The translations under genes were made by a program, and so were the position numbers. Shown in pieces: positions 16,559 to 24,581 of a stretch of DNA of 34,557 nucleotides (positions are counted from its first letter, which is position 1; each line of letters starts with the position of its first letter). The notes beneath the pieces were generated by a model. The model was not told where the DNA came from, did not search any database, and worked only from the letters and a program-made list of their open reading frames with translations. Source of the DNA: Marinobacterium sedimentorum (lineage in GTDB: Bacteria; Pseudomonadota; Gammaproteobacteria; Pseudomonadales; Balneatricaceae); NCBI RefSeq assembly GCF_024267675.1, contig NZ_JALDYX010000041.1, positions 1 through 34,557 on the forward strand, given 5' to 3'.

Positions 16559-18073
16559 ATGGGACTCGAAATAGACAAGTCCAGCTTCACGCCGCAGGAG
16601 TTCAGCGGCTTCTACCAGCGCCTGGGGAGCAATCTGCAGGCGCTGAAGGCGTTGCTGAAAAGGCCCGGTTTTGGCGAAGGCCCAGGATCCCTGGGGGCTG
16701 AACTTGAACTCTGCATTGTCGATCGCAATGGCCATCCGTTGCTGGTTAACAGCGCGATTCAGGATGCCAGGGCGGACCCTCAGCTGACGCTGGAACTCAA
16801 CCGCTACAATCTGGAATACAACCTCACGCCGGTGCCGATACAGGGCACCCCCTTTTCCTGTATCGAAGCCGAAATACGGGCCGCTGTGGCGGCACTGGAG
16901 CAGTCAGCGCTGGCCTACGGGGGCCATATTCTGGCGATCGGAATTCTGCCCACACTGCGCCGTCGTGACTTTGGCCCCCATGTCATGACCGAGCAGTGCC
17001 GCTATCAGGCGCTGACGGACGGTCTGAGCCGTATCCGCGGCGAGCGCATTCAGGTACGCATCAATGGCGACGAACCGATCTCGCTGCGGGCCCGCGATGT
17101 GACGCTCGAAGGCGCCAATACCTCGCTGCAGCTGCACTACCGCGTGCGGCCCGCGGACTTTGCAGATACCTACAATGCCATGCAACTGGTAACGCCTGTC
17201 GTGCTGGCGCTTGCCGGAAACTCTCCCTTCCTGCTGGGGCATCGGCTCTGGCATGAAACGCGGATTCCACTGTTCAAGCATGCCATCGATGGCGCTGGCA
17301 GCAATGGGCCGGGCGGTAACAGCGGTAGCGGGCAGAGCAGCCGCAGGGCCTCCCGGGTGAACCTGGGGACTGGCTGGGTGCGCGAGGGCGCCTACGAGCT
17401 GTTTGCCGAATCGGCCCTGCTGCATGACGCGCTCCTGCCCGTGTGTCAGGAGGCTGAGGATGATATGGAAACAGTGCAAAACGGCGGCCTGCCAAAATTG
17501 CATGAGTTGCGCCTGCATCAAGGCACAATCTGGCCCTGGAACAGGGTGATTTACGATGACAGCTGCGGTGGCCATCTGCGGATCGAGATGCGTGCCTTGC
17601 CGGCAGGCCCCACGGCCTGCGACATGATGGCCAACGCTGCCTTTCTGATTGGGCTGGCGGAGGGGCTGCGGGGCGATATTGCCGAGCTGATGCCGGCGTT
17701 GCCCTTTGCCATGCTGGAACACAATTTCTACCGCAGCGCAGAGACCGGTCTCAAGGCCCGGCTGCTGTGGCCGTCGTCCTGCAATCGCAGGCTGGAGGAA
17801 AGACCGGTTGCCAGGCTGGCACATGAGCTATTGCCGGTGGCGGCGCAGGGCTTGAAACGCATCGGCATAAACGCGGCGGAAAGCAGGCACTACCTGGGTA
17901 TTATTGAACAGCGGCTGGAGCGCAGCTGTACGGGGGCTACCTGGCAGCTTGGCCAGGTGGCGCGCCTGAACCGCCGGCTCAGCCGGCACCGCGCGTTGAA
18001 AACCATGCTCGAAGGCTACCGTGTGCGTGCCGACCTTAACCAGCCTGTAGCAGAGTGGACGGATATGCACTGA
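16559..18073 (+). CDS. GCS2-type glutamate-cysteine ligase-like carboxylate-amine ligase
   Basis: The 504-residue protein fits the GCS2 family: an early acidic cluster LGAELELCIVD (about 45-55), ELNRYNLEYNLTP, HILAIGILPTL, then ALAGNSPFLLGHRLWHETR in mid-protein and an HLRIEMRALPAGP segment. Members join an amine to the gamma- or other carboxylate of glutamate-like substrates with ATP; true glutathione synthesis is only one option. A Gly/Ser-rich loop near residues 243-260 is probably a flexible insertion. AGGA precedes the ATG. The stop overlaps the next gene's start (TGATG), strongly linking it to a zinc-dependent acyl hydrolase, so the pair may build and trim an unknown amide. Confidence 0.78.
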   Translation: MGLEIDKSSFTPQEFSGFYQRLGSNLQALKALLKRPGFGEGPGSLGAELELCIVDRNGHPLLVNSAIQDARADPQLTLELNRYNLEYNLTPVPIQGTPFSCIEAEIRAAVAALEQSALAYGGHILAIGILPTLRRRDFGPHVMTEQCRYQALTDGLSRIRGERIQVRINGDEPISLRARDVTLEGANTSLQLHYRVRPADFADTYNAMQLVTPVVLALAGNSPFLLGHRLWHETRIPLFKHAIDGAGSNGPGGNSGSGQSSRRASRVNLGTGWVREGAYELFAESALLHDALLPVCQEAEDDMETVQNGGLPKLHELRLHQGTIWPWNRVIYDDSCGGHLRIEMRALPAGPTACDMMANAAFLIGLAEGLRGDIAELMPALPFAMLEHNFYRSAETGLKARLLWPSSCNRRLEERPVARLAHELLPVAAQGLKRIGINAAESRHYLGIIEQRLERSCTGATWQLGQVARLNRRLSRHRALKTMLEGYRVRADLNQPVAEWTDMH

Positions 18074-19116
18074 TGCCAGACGACAGCATTACAATCCTGC
18101 GCGACCCAGCCCCTGCGGACATTGCCCGTACGCCGCAGGAGTTTCTGCGTCAGCTGGACGGCCCCACCCTGATTATCGTGCAGGGGCGGGATCCGAGCCG
18201 CTGCCGGGCGCTGAGTACGCTGCTGCACGGCAATGAGCCATCGGGGCTGAAGGCAATCCACGGCTGGTTGCGCAATGGCGAGCAGCCCGCTATCACTTTG
18301 CTGTGTTTTATTCTGTCGGTGTCGGCGGCGCTGGAGCCACCGCTGTTTTCCTGGCGCCAGCTGCAGGGCGAGCGCGATCTGAACCGCTGTTTTCGTCCGC
18401 CTTTCGATAGCAGTCCCGGCCGGGTTGCCGAGCAGACCCTGGCGCTGCTGGATCAATACAAGCCCGAATGCCTGATCGATATACACAACACCTCCGGCAT
18501 GAACCCGCCCTTTGGCGTGGTGATTGAGGAGGATCCGGCCCATGAAGCCCTGGTGGCGCTCTTTACCCGCCGTCTGATCATTACCGATATCCGCCTTGGC
18601 GCCCTGATGGAAATCAGCCGCCCCGACTTTCCGGTGGCAACCATCGAGTGCGGCGGCAATCGGGATCCGGCGGCGGACCGGCTGGCAGTGGAAGGTGTCT
18701 GGCGCTTTTTGCAGGAAGAGCATGTGCTGCAGCTGCCGCCTGCAGGCTTGCACATGGATCTGTACCATCATCCGGTGCGCCTGGAACTGGCACCGGACAC
18801 CAAACTGACCTTTGCCGACGAGCCTGACCCCGCGGCGGACATCACAGTTCCGCGCCACCTTGAGCGCTATAACTTCGGCCTGGTCGATAGCGGAACCTTC
18901 CTGTTCTGGCTCGGGCCGCGGGCGTCTAGCCGGATGCGTCTGCGCGATGCTGCCGGCGCCGATGTGCTGCCACAGTTTTTCGATGTGCAGGGGCATCGAC
19001 TCTATGCCGCCCAGCCGCTCAAGCTGTTTATGGTGACCAATAGTCCGCTGATTGCCTGCAGCGACTGCCTGCTCTACGCCGCACCCGAAACGGGGCACAG
19101 TGTAATTGATGACTAA
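18073..19116 (+). CDS. Succinylglutamate desuccinylase/aspartoacylase family zinc hydrolase
   Basis: The 347-residue protein has the M14-like zinc site HGNEPSG (His and Glu ligands, about residues 53-59), then a DLNRCF motif, the third ligand in LIDIHNT, and a probable catalytic Glu in ATIECGG. These mark the AstE/aspartoacylase family, which removes acyl groups from amino acids. The start was set to the ATG at 18073 because it overlaps the ligase stop as TGATG; an in-frame GTG at 18055 lies inside the ligase gene. No arginine-succinyltransferase genes are near, so a role in AST arginine catabolism is unlikely. It more probably works with the adjacent ligase. Confidence 0.8.
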   Translation: MPDDSITILRDPAPADIARTPQEFLRQLDGPTLIIVQGRDPSRCRALSTLLHGNEPSGLKAIHGWLRNGEQPAITLLCFILSVSAALEPPLFSWRQLQGERDLNRCFRPPFDSSPGRVAEQTLALLDQYKPECLIDIHNTSGMNPPFGVVIEEDPAHEALVALFTRRLIITDIRLGALMEISRPDFPVATIECGGNRDPAADRLAVEGVWRFLQEEHVLQLPPAGLHMDLYHHPVRLELAPDTKLTFADEPDPAADITVPRHLERYNFGLVDSGTFLFWLGPRASSRMRLRDAAGADVLPQFFDVQGHRLYAAQPLKLFMVTNSPLIACSDCLLYAAPETGHSVIDD

Positions 19117-19244
19117 ACGGATGTTCCTGTGACCGCAAGTTACCAGACAGCTGAATCATGCCTTAAGACTGGTTGAAAATTGATCGCGCAACTCGCATCG
19201 CTGGCAGGGGTCTTAGAGGTAACTGCGAATACGGGAGTTGTGTC

Positions 19245-19682
19245 ATGAAGATCAGATTATTAAGTGCAGGGGTGCTGGCATTGAGTCTGATCGCCAGTCC
19301 GTCCCGGGCGGATGTGGATGTCGGCATCTTCTTTGGTGGCGCCGCCATTCACGGTAACGGCTTTAGTCTGTACCTCGGCGGGCCCTACAGCTATGCGCCC
19401 TATGGCTATATATCGGGTCGTCCGCGCTATTATGCGCCGCCCCGGTATTATTCAGCCCCGAGGCACCATTACCGCCCACGCCATTATGACCGCTCGCCCA
19501 GCTACCGGCAGGGCTATTCTAGGCCCGGCTACAGCAGGCACGGTGACGGGCGTCATCGCTTTGATGACGATCGATCATATCGCCGCAGCGGCGGGGGAGA
19601 CTACCGTTATACCCGTTCCGGCAGTACCCGGCACGATGGCAGCCGGCAGTTTATCCGGTCGGGCGACGGCCGTCGTCACTGA
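19245..19682 (+). CDS. Exported Tyr/Arg/His/Gly-rich low-complexity protein
   Basis: The 145-residue product has a clear Sec signal peptide (1-22, MKIRLLSAGVLALSLIASPSRA) and a mature part made almost wholly of Tyr, Arg, Gly, Ser, Pro and His, with repeats such as PRYY, YRPRHYDR and GDGRHR. Such proteins are found next to the envelope in many proteobacteria; some are annotated as PXPV-type or YXWGXW-like exported proteins, with no firm function. The composition suggests disorder, metal binding through His, or self-association. GGGAG precedes the ATG at 19245 by 9 bases. It stands alone, convergent with the phosphoesterase-like gene after a 24-base gap. Confidence 0.7.
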   Translation: MKIRLLSAGVLALSLIASPSRADVDVGIFFGGAAIHGNGFSLYLGGPYSYAPYGYISGRPRYYAPPRYYSAPRHHYRPRHYDRSPSYRQGYSRPGYSRHGDGRHRFDDDRSYRRSGGGDYRYTRSGSTRHDGSRQFIRSGDGRRH

Positions 19683-19706
19683 GTTAAGGGCGCCAAAGCT
19701 ACTGTT

Positions 19707-20555
19707 TTAAATCAGCAGCGCAGCCAACTGCAAGGGCTGGCCCCGTCGCCTCCGTTCCGCCGTGGGCAGTATATCAATGCTGGGCCAGAGTCCGCTGAGC
19801 AGCGCATCGCTATACCCTGTGGGCAGACCGGCAAAACGCATGGCGTCTGCCGCCTCGGTCGCTGCGTAGTTGAGCCGGTGCCAGCTGACCTTGAGACGTT
19901 CTGCCTCCGGTATCAGCAGCATGTACCAGCCGTCCTTGGTGCCATCATTTGCCGGCATCCCAATCACGCCCGCGTTGAGCCAGGCCCCCGAGTGCCAAGC
20001 CTGGCCGAAAGGCAGTCCACAGTGGCCACCGACCACCACATCGGCCTGAACGAGGTCCAGCTGACGCTGTTTTTCGTCCTGCGGTGTGGATTCAAACACG
20101 AAGCGGTTTATCTGATCCGCAGCACCATGCACCACCTGGATACGTCGTCCGTTAAGGGTAAAGCGCAGCTGCGCAGGCAATGTGCGCAGCCAGGCCCGGC
20201 TGTCCTCGCTGATGGTCCTGTTGGCGTAGCTATACCAGCTGTCGGATAGAGTCGCGCAGCTGCTGCCCTCCTCAAAGCCACAGCCACAATCATCGATACG
20301 ATTGCCCAGTGATTGCTCGCAGTTGCCCTGAATCCAATGCATGCCTGCATCGCGCAGCAGCCGAACGGTGGCCTCGGTATCGGCGCAATAGGCCACGGCA
20401 TCGCCGGTGCAGACAAGCTGATTGGCAGGCAAGCCCAGCCTGTTGGCGGCGTCCAGCAATGCCCGGGTGGCCTGCAGGTTGCTGTAGGGGCCACCAAAAA
20501 TCATCACAGGCCCGGTCAGGGCACCGAGATCCCGCACGTCTGTCTGTGCGTTCAT
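19707..20555 (-). CDS. Metallophosphoesterase-family protein with altered metal site
   Basis: The 282-residue protein has the calcineurin-like fold pattern of the YfcE/PrpE type: VMIFGGPYSNLQA where GDIHGN is normal, then LVCTGDAVAYCADTEATV (the GD motif is present), IQGNCEQS (GN motif), VVHGA, and VVGGHCGLPF where GHTH is usual. The first-motif Asp and His metal ligands are thus absent, so it may bind one metal or act non-catalytically. The start at 20555 overlaps the stop of the upstream symporter gene as ATGA, which points to coupled synthesis and a shared task. Substrate is unknown. Confidence 0.72.
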   Translation of the reverse strand: MNAQTDVRDLGALTGPVMIFGGPYSNLQATRALLDAANRLGLPANQLVCTGDAVAYCADTEATVRLLRDAGMHWIQGNCEQSLGNRIDDCGCGFEEGSSCATLSDSWYSYANRTISEDSRAWLRTLPAQLRFTLNGRRIQVVHGAADQINRFVFESTPQDEKQRQLDLVQADVVVGGHCGLPFGQAWHSGAWLNAGVIGMPANDGTKDGWYMLLIPEAERLKVSWHRLNYAATEAADAMRFAGLPTGYSDALLSGLWPSIDILPTAERRRRGQPLQLAALLI

Positions 20556-21940
20556 CCGGCGTGTTCTGCCTGCCTGAATTTCGGGGTGCCGACACTGAGG
20601 CAGCCGAGCCAGAACAGCAGCAGGCCGCTGCTCAGCAGGGTGGCCGAGATCCACAGCAGCTTGGTGTATTTATGGGCATCTCCCAACAGGGCGCTGTAAC
20701 CGGATGATTCGCTGAAATAGAGCACGGCACCGCCGATCGCAAGCACGAAACTGGCCAGATAGCTCCACAGGGGTACATCGGTGCGTCCACCCCAGAGGGA
20801 AATCAGTACCACGGGCGCAAGATACATGGAGGCGGTGCCGCTGACAGCCACTGCACTGAACAGGTCCTTGTTGCCGAGGAAGACACAGCCAAGCCCCAAC
20901 AGCATAAAGACAACCATCACCAGACGACCGTTCTGTACTGTGGTCGGCACCGCTTTCATATCCAGCGCCACCAGCTTGGCGGAGCTCGACAGGGTGCTGT
21001 CCAGGGTAGACATGGCGGAAATTACCAGCGCTGCGTTGAACAGGAGCAACGGCACTTCGCCCAATATCCGGGCCAGCACTGTGTTCATGGCTTCGCCGGC
21101 GGATGCCTGAGCCCCGGCGAGTACGCCAAGGCTGCCAAAGGCGGTTATGCAGACAATGCTGATCCAGCCGGCGTGGAAAAAGCTGCGGCGGGTGGTTTCA
21201 CGGTCGGCCAGAAATCCACGGTCCATCATCACAGGATCATGCATGGGATAGCTCCATACCTGCAGCAGTGCCACCAGCAGCAGGATGGGGCCGGGCTGGT
21301 CTATCTCGAACGGTTTGAACAGCAGCATATCGAGACTCACGCCGGGGGCGCCGAAAGCCACGAGCACCAGAACCACCAGTACCAGCAGGAACAGCAGCAT
21401 CTGGAACAGATCAGTACGCAGGGACGCATGCAGACCGCCGAGCAGCGAATACGCCAGCGTAATGCCGGAGAACGCGACTATGGCCAGGGTATAGGCGTTG
21501 CTGCCGGTGCTGCCGAACAGAATGCCGATCACCAGCAGGTTGGCAAAAACTTCACTGATCAGCCGGATGCCGATCACCAGGTTGTAACAGTGGGTGCCCC
21601 AGCTGCCGAAGCGGTTCTGCAGGAAAGCCTGCACGCTGCCAAAGCCCTGCTCGAAGCGCAGCTTGTCGATGATGCGCCCGCCGATCCAGAACGAAAGGTA
21701 ATAGGCGGCGTAGGCGAGAGTGCCCCAGATACCGTAAAAAAAACCGAGGATGGCTGCATTCATCAGGGAGCGGGCAAAAATCCAGGTCGTAACCTGAGAG
21801 AAGGTCAGGGTGATGAGCCCGGGCGCTTCGGCGTTCTCGGACTGGCCGCGAAAAAATGCATTGACCGAACGGGCAGGGCGGGACAGTCCCAGGGAAATCA
21901 GTGCCAGTGCGGCGACCAGAATCGAAAGGCTGTAGTCCAT
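20552..21940 (-). CDS. Sodium:solute symporter (SSS/SLC5 family)
   Basis: This 462-residue inner-membrane protein has about 12-13 hydrophobic segments. Family-like stretches include YYLSFWIGGRIIDKLR near residue 85, GIRLISEVFANLLVIGILFG, LAYSLLGGLHASLRTDLFQ around 175 (the GGLxA-TD motif), and ISAMSTLDSTLSSSAKLVALD (helix 8, sodium-site Ser/Thr). It should cotransport sodium with an organic solute that cannot be named from the sequence. GGAG lies 8 bases before the ATG at 21940; an in-frame upstream start at 22039 is unsupported. It shares a coupled stop/start with the phosphoesterase-like gene, so the transported solute might be a phosphoester product or substrate (inference). Confidence 0.84.
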   Translation of the reverse strand: MDYSLSILVAALALISLGLSRPARSVNAFFRGQSENAEAPGLITLTFSQVTTWIFARSLMNAAILGFFYGIWGTLAYAAYYLSFWIGGRIIDKLRFEQGFGSVQAFLQNRFGSWGTHCYNLVIGIRLISEVFANLLVIGILFGSTGSNAYTLAIVAFSGITLAYSLLGGLHASLRTDLFQMLLFLLVLVVLVLVAFGAPGVSLDMLLFKPFEIDQPGPILLLVALLQVWSYPMHDPVMMDRGFLADRETTRRSFFHAGWISIVCITAFGSLGVLAGAQASAGEAMNTVLARILGEVPLLLFNAALVISAMSTLDSTLSSSAKLVALDMKAVPTTVQNGRLVMVVFMLLGLGCVFLGNKDLFSAVAVSGTASMYLAPVVLISLWGGRTDVPLWSYLASFVLAIGGAVLYFSESSGYSALLGDAHKYTKLLWISATLLSSGLLLFWLGCLSVGTPKFRQAEHAG

Positions 21941-22094
21941 GGGGTCTCCGGATCTAACGGCAAGTGGCAAGGAAGGGAAACAGGCTTCTGTTATTAAAGC
22001 GAGCCTACGCCAGGCAACTGAAACACGCCTGAAAACCACCTCTTGCGGGCACCGGCGGGGGCTGCGCCGCTTTGGGCAGGCCCGTCAGCATCTG

Positions 22095-22616
22095 TTATTT
22101 GCGTCTCAGGCGCCCGAACTGGGCATGTACGCCGCGGCGCATGGCGGAGAAGCTGTGTTCCAGCAGATCCACACCCACCAGAACGAGCACGACCAGCACA
22201 GCCAGCTTGACGCCCGTCAGGTGATGGCCCTCGCCAATGATGGCGCCAATGGCGGCCAGTGACCAGATGGCCGCCGCGGAGGTGACACCCAGAACTATGC
22301 CGTCCTTGGCCAGAATCACGCCGGCCCCCAGAAAGCCGATCCCCGTAACTATCTGCCCCAGCACCCGGGAGCCATCGCCGCCATCAAAATGCGCCCCGGC
22401 GAGGGCGATAAACAGATAAGTGCCCAGCACAATCAGGGAGCTGGTTCTTATGCCGCAGGGCTTGCCCAGCAACTGGCGTTCGGTGCCGACAATGCTGCCT
22501 GCCAGCACGCTGGCAAGAATGCCGGACCATTCAAAGGGAGCGATATCCAGTAGCAGTGTCAGGGTAATGGTATCCAAGGTGTTCGGTAACCTGTGCAGGG
22601 GGCGCGATGGCCTCAT
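22095..22616 (-). CDS. MgtC/SapB family membrane protein
   Basis: The 173-residue protein matches the short MgtC form: SVLAGSIVGTERQLLGKPCGIRTSSLIVLG (residues about 37-66, the signature GLLIGxERExxGKPAGLRT-like block), a DGSRVLGQIVTGIGFLGAGVI segment and three further hydrophobic helices. MgtC proteins act at the inner membrane in magnesium limitation and inhibit F1Fo ATP synthase in some pathogens; others are of unknown role. The ATG at 22616 has no clear ribosome binding site, so the true start could be an alternative codon some 10-15 residues in. It is divergent from the peroxiredoxin gene with a 254-base gap. Confidence 0.82.
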   Translation of the reverse strand: MRPSRPLHRLPNTLDTITLTLLLDIAPFEWSGILASVLAGSIVGTERQLLGKPCGIRTSSLIVLGTYLFIALAGAHFDGGDGSRVLGQIVTGIGFLGAGVILAKDGIVLGVTSAAAIWSLAAIGAIIGEGHHLTGVKLAVLVVLVLVGVDLLEHSFSAMRRGVHAQFGRLRRK

Positions 22617-22870
22617 AAAAACGAGGAACCTTTATCGCACTCTTTGAATATAAATAGAAACACTATTCAGCCGGCATGCTCACCTGCTACCGGCGTATTC
22701 CCGGCCGCGGGGGTGCAGGCCAGGATGAGCAGAGAATGGCTATATACAAAATTTATCGAAGGTATTGTGTTAGTTAATTTCATTGCAAGGCAGGCCTTGG
22801 GTACGCTGTCCTCATTCGTTAAGCAGTTCAGTCTGCAGCCATCAAGAGTTCAGTAATAGGAGTGATACCG

Positions 22871-23608
22871 ATGCAGCACAAAGAAGGACAGCGCGTACCC
22901 CAGGTGACCTTTCGCACCCGCGTGGGCAATGACTGGCAGGATCTGACCAGTGAAGAGGTCTTTGCCGGCAAGAATGTCATCCTGTTTGCCCTGCCAGGGG
23001 CTTTTACACCGACCTGCTCCACCACTCACCTGCCACGCTACAATGAGCTGGCGCCGGTGTTCCAGGCCAATGGCATCGACAGCATTATCTGTCTGTCGGT
23101 TAATGATGCTTTTGTCATGAATGCCTGGGCGGAAGATCAGAAACTGGAGCACATTCAGGTATTGCCCGATGGCAATGGCGAGTTCAGCGATGGCATGGGT
23201 ATGCTGGTGGACAAGGCGGACCTCGGCTTTGGCAAGCGCAGCTGGCGCTATTCCATGCTGGTGAAAGATGGCGTGATCGACAAGATGTTTATCGAACCCG
23301 ATCTGCCAGGTGACCCGTTTGAAGTGTCCGATGCCGACACCATGCTGAACTACATTAACCCGCAGGCCCAGCAGCCCAAACGCGTCACTATTATCACCAA
23401 GCCCGGCTGCCCCCACTGCACCCGTGCCAAGAAGGCGCTGAGTGAGCGTGAGATGCGCTATGAAGAGATCGTACTGGGGCAGGGTGGCGTCAGTTACTCC
23501 AGCCTGACGGCTATTTCCGGACGCGGTACAACGCCTCAGGTCTACATCGATGGCCAGCATGTGGGTACGGCAGACGAGCTGGAGCAGTGGTTGGCGGCCA
23601 GTGCCTGA
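22871..23608 (+). CDS. Hybrid peroxiredoxin-glutaredoxin (PGdx)
   Basis: The 245-residue fusion has an N-terminal Prx5-type peroxiredoxin (about 1-165) with PGAFTPTCSTTH, peroxidatic C49, and a C-terminal glutaredoxin (about 172-245) with active site C180-P-H-C183 and the cis-Pro motif TTPQVYIDG. It reduces hydrogen peroxide and alkyl hydroperoxides using glutathione, with the glutaredoxin domain recycling the peroxidase, as shown for Haemophilus PGdx. It acts in the cytoplasm. AGGAG lies 9 bases before the ATG at 22871, so the earlier GTG at 22862 is rejected. A clear terminator follows, so it is a single-gene unit. OxyR control is common in relatives but no proper site was seen. Confidence 0.92.
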   Translation: MQHKEGQRVPQVTFRTRVGNDWQDLTSEEVFAGKNVILFALPGAFTPTCSTTHLPRYNELAPVFQANGIDSIICLSVNDAFVMNAWAEDQKLEHIQVLPDGNGEFSDGMGMLVDKADLGFGKRSWRYSMLVKDGVIDKMFIEPDLPGDPFEVSDADTMLNYINPQAQQPKRVTIITKPGCPHCTRAKKALSEREMRYEEIVLGQGGVSYSSLTAISGRGTTPQVYIDGQHVGTADELEQWLAASA

Positions 23609-23636
23609 TTGACCCTCTACCGTCAGTCAATCTACG

Positions 23637-23668
23637 AAGCCCCGGGCGCTCTGCGTCGCGGGGTTTTT
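23637..23668 (+). terminator. Intrinsic terminator of the PGdx gene
   Basis: AAGCCCCG pairs with CGGGGTTT around a 14-base loop and is followed by a run of five T at 23664-23668, 29 bases after the PGdx stop. Confidence 0.8.
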
Positions 23669-23700
23669 GTTATGGGAGGACCGGCGTCTGATCTGAGTTA

Positions 23701-23721
23701 TATCTATCGTTTTTATAGATA
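23701..23721. promoter_or_regulatory. Operator-like inverted repeat upstream of the PACE gene
   Basis: TATCTAT and ATAGATA are perfect complements separated by 7 bases, 79 bases before the transporter start. The AT-rich symmetric site lies where a repressor or activator of the efflux gene would bind. No regulator gene is adjacent, so the binding protein is unknown. Confidence 0.35.
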
Positions 23722-23799
23722 GTAACTGACTTATTTATCTCACCTTATGCCGATAGTATTGTGCCAGTAAGACAGATCACAGATACGGAGCGGGGCGAG

Positions 23800-24234
23800 A
23801 TGAGAAACAGGGCAGACCGGATTCGTCATTCGGTGGGATTTGAGCTGATGGGGTTGCTGCTGCTGACAGGCCTTGGCAGCTGGCTGCTGGATTTGGACAT
23901 GCAGCATTTCGGTGCGCTGGCGGTGCTGTTCTCGTTGCTGGCCATGGTGTGGAACTACTACTACAACCGCCTGTTTGACCAGTGGCTGCGTCGTCGCCGG
24001 GGCACCAGCATCAAGCGTCAGCGGGATAGAATCGTCCATGCGCTGTTGTTTGAGGGTGGCCTGCTGCTGGTGACCCTGCCGGTGATTGCCTGGTGGTTGC
24101 AGGTCAGCCTGTGGCAGGCGCTGGCCATGGATGTCGGGATGGTGATCTTCTATCTGGTCTTCGCCTACCTCTATAACCTGACGTATGACCGCCTCTTTCC
24201 CGTGGCCGATGGCGCTGTGTTACCACAGGGCTGA
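23800..24234 (+). CDS. PACE-family multidrug/biocide efflux transporter
   Basis: The 144-residue inner-membrane protein has four hydrophobic helices arranged as two similar halves: RIRHSVGFELMGLLLLTG, WNYYYNRLFDQWLRR, then RIVHALLFEGGLLLVTLPVIAWW and AYLYNLTYDRLFP. This is the tandem bacterial-transmembrane-pair layout with the conserved acidic residue in helix 1 (FE) and the paired WNYYYNxLFD / YNLTYDRLFP motifs. Relatives such as AceI export chlorhexidine or short-chain diamines by proton exchange. GGAG precedes the ATG at 23800 by 10 bases, and the frame further upstream overlaps the probable promoter. A strong terminator follows, so it is a lone gene. Confidence 0.87.
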   Translation: MRNRADRIRHSVGFELMGLLLLTGLGSWLLDLDMQHFGALAVLFSLLAMVWNYYYNRLFDQWLRRRRGTSIKRQRDRIVHALLFEGGLLLVTLPVIAWWLQVSLWQALAMDVGMVIFYLVFAYLYNLTYDRLFPVADGAVLPQG

Positions 24235-24270
24235 GTGCCTGCTTAAATATGTTCAGGTTTGTACTGAATG

Positions 24271-24293
24271 AAGCCCGCGCCTGCGGGCTTTTT
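24271..24293 (+). terminator. Intrinsic terminator of the PACE gene
   Basis: AAGCCCGC pairs perfectly with GCGGGCTT around a 4-base loop and leads into a T-run ending at 24293, 37 bases after the transporter stop codon. Confidence 0.88.
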
Positions 24294-24378
24294 CACCTTT
24301 GGCAGTCTGTCGACGCTGCTTCTGTGTATAAGTTAGCGCTGGCTGGTTTTAATTATTTGAGTTTTTTGCTGCATCTGC

Positions 24379-24400
24379 GTGCTGTCAATATTGACAGCAC
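24379..24400. promoter_or_regulatory. Perfect 22-bp palindrome, operator candidate
   Basis: The half-site GTGCTGTCAAT is followed at once by its exact reverse complement, with no spacer and no mismatch. The size and central TGTCAATATTGACA symmetry are typical of operators for dimeric repressors such as TetR- or GntR-type proteins. It lies 86 bases after the PACE terminator and 436 bases before metA. No regulator gene is next to it. Confidence 0.55.
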
Positions 24401-24490
24401 CGCTATTTCCAATCCCTTTTCTGGCTGCTGATGGTCGCGAAACCCACGCAGTCTGGGGTCTTGCCGCGTATGTCAAACATTATATTTTTT

Positions 24491-24534
24491 CCTGTGCAGC
24501 TGGGCTGGACGAAGATTCACCAGCCAGGCACAGG
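24491..24534 (+). other. Bulged hairpin in the metA upstream region
   Basis: CCTGTGC (24491-24497) pairs with GCACAGG (24528-24534) and GGCTGG (24503-24508) with CCAGCC (24520-24525), leaving a 5-base bulge and an 11-base loop. It lacks a U-tract and would be part of a leader only if transcription starts more than 340 bases before metA. Whether it is RNA structure or chance is open. Confidence 0.35.
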
Positions 24535-24581
24535 CCCCGTCACAACTGGGCTTAGACCTGTGTATTGTAGGTTGTGTATAT

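Noticed and set aside
16904..17824. 306-codon minus-strand frame inside the GCS2-type gene
   Set aside because: Antisense shadow caused by GC-rich codon use; the plus-strand protein has family motifs and a proper start.
18073..19116. AstE of the arginine succinyltransferase pathway
   Set aside because: The zinc motifs fit the family but astCADB are absent and the gene is fused by overlap to a GCS2-type ligase, so the specific name is not supported.
22653..22667. OxyR-like ATAG...CTAT dyad before the PGdx/MgtC divergent genes
   Set aside because: The spacing is 5 bases instead of 7 and there is no second half, so it does not fit an OxyR site.
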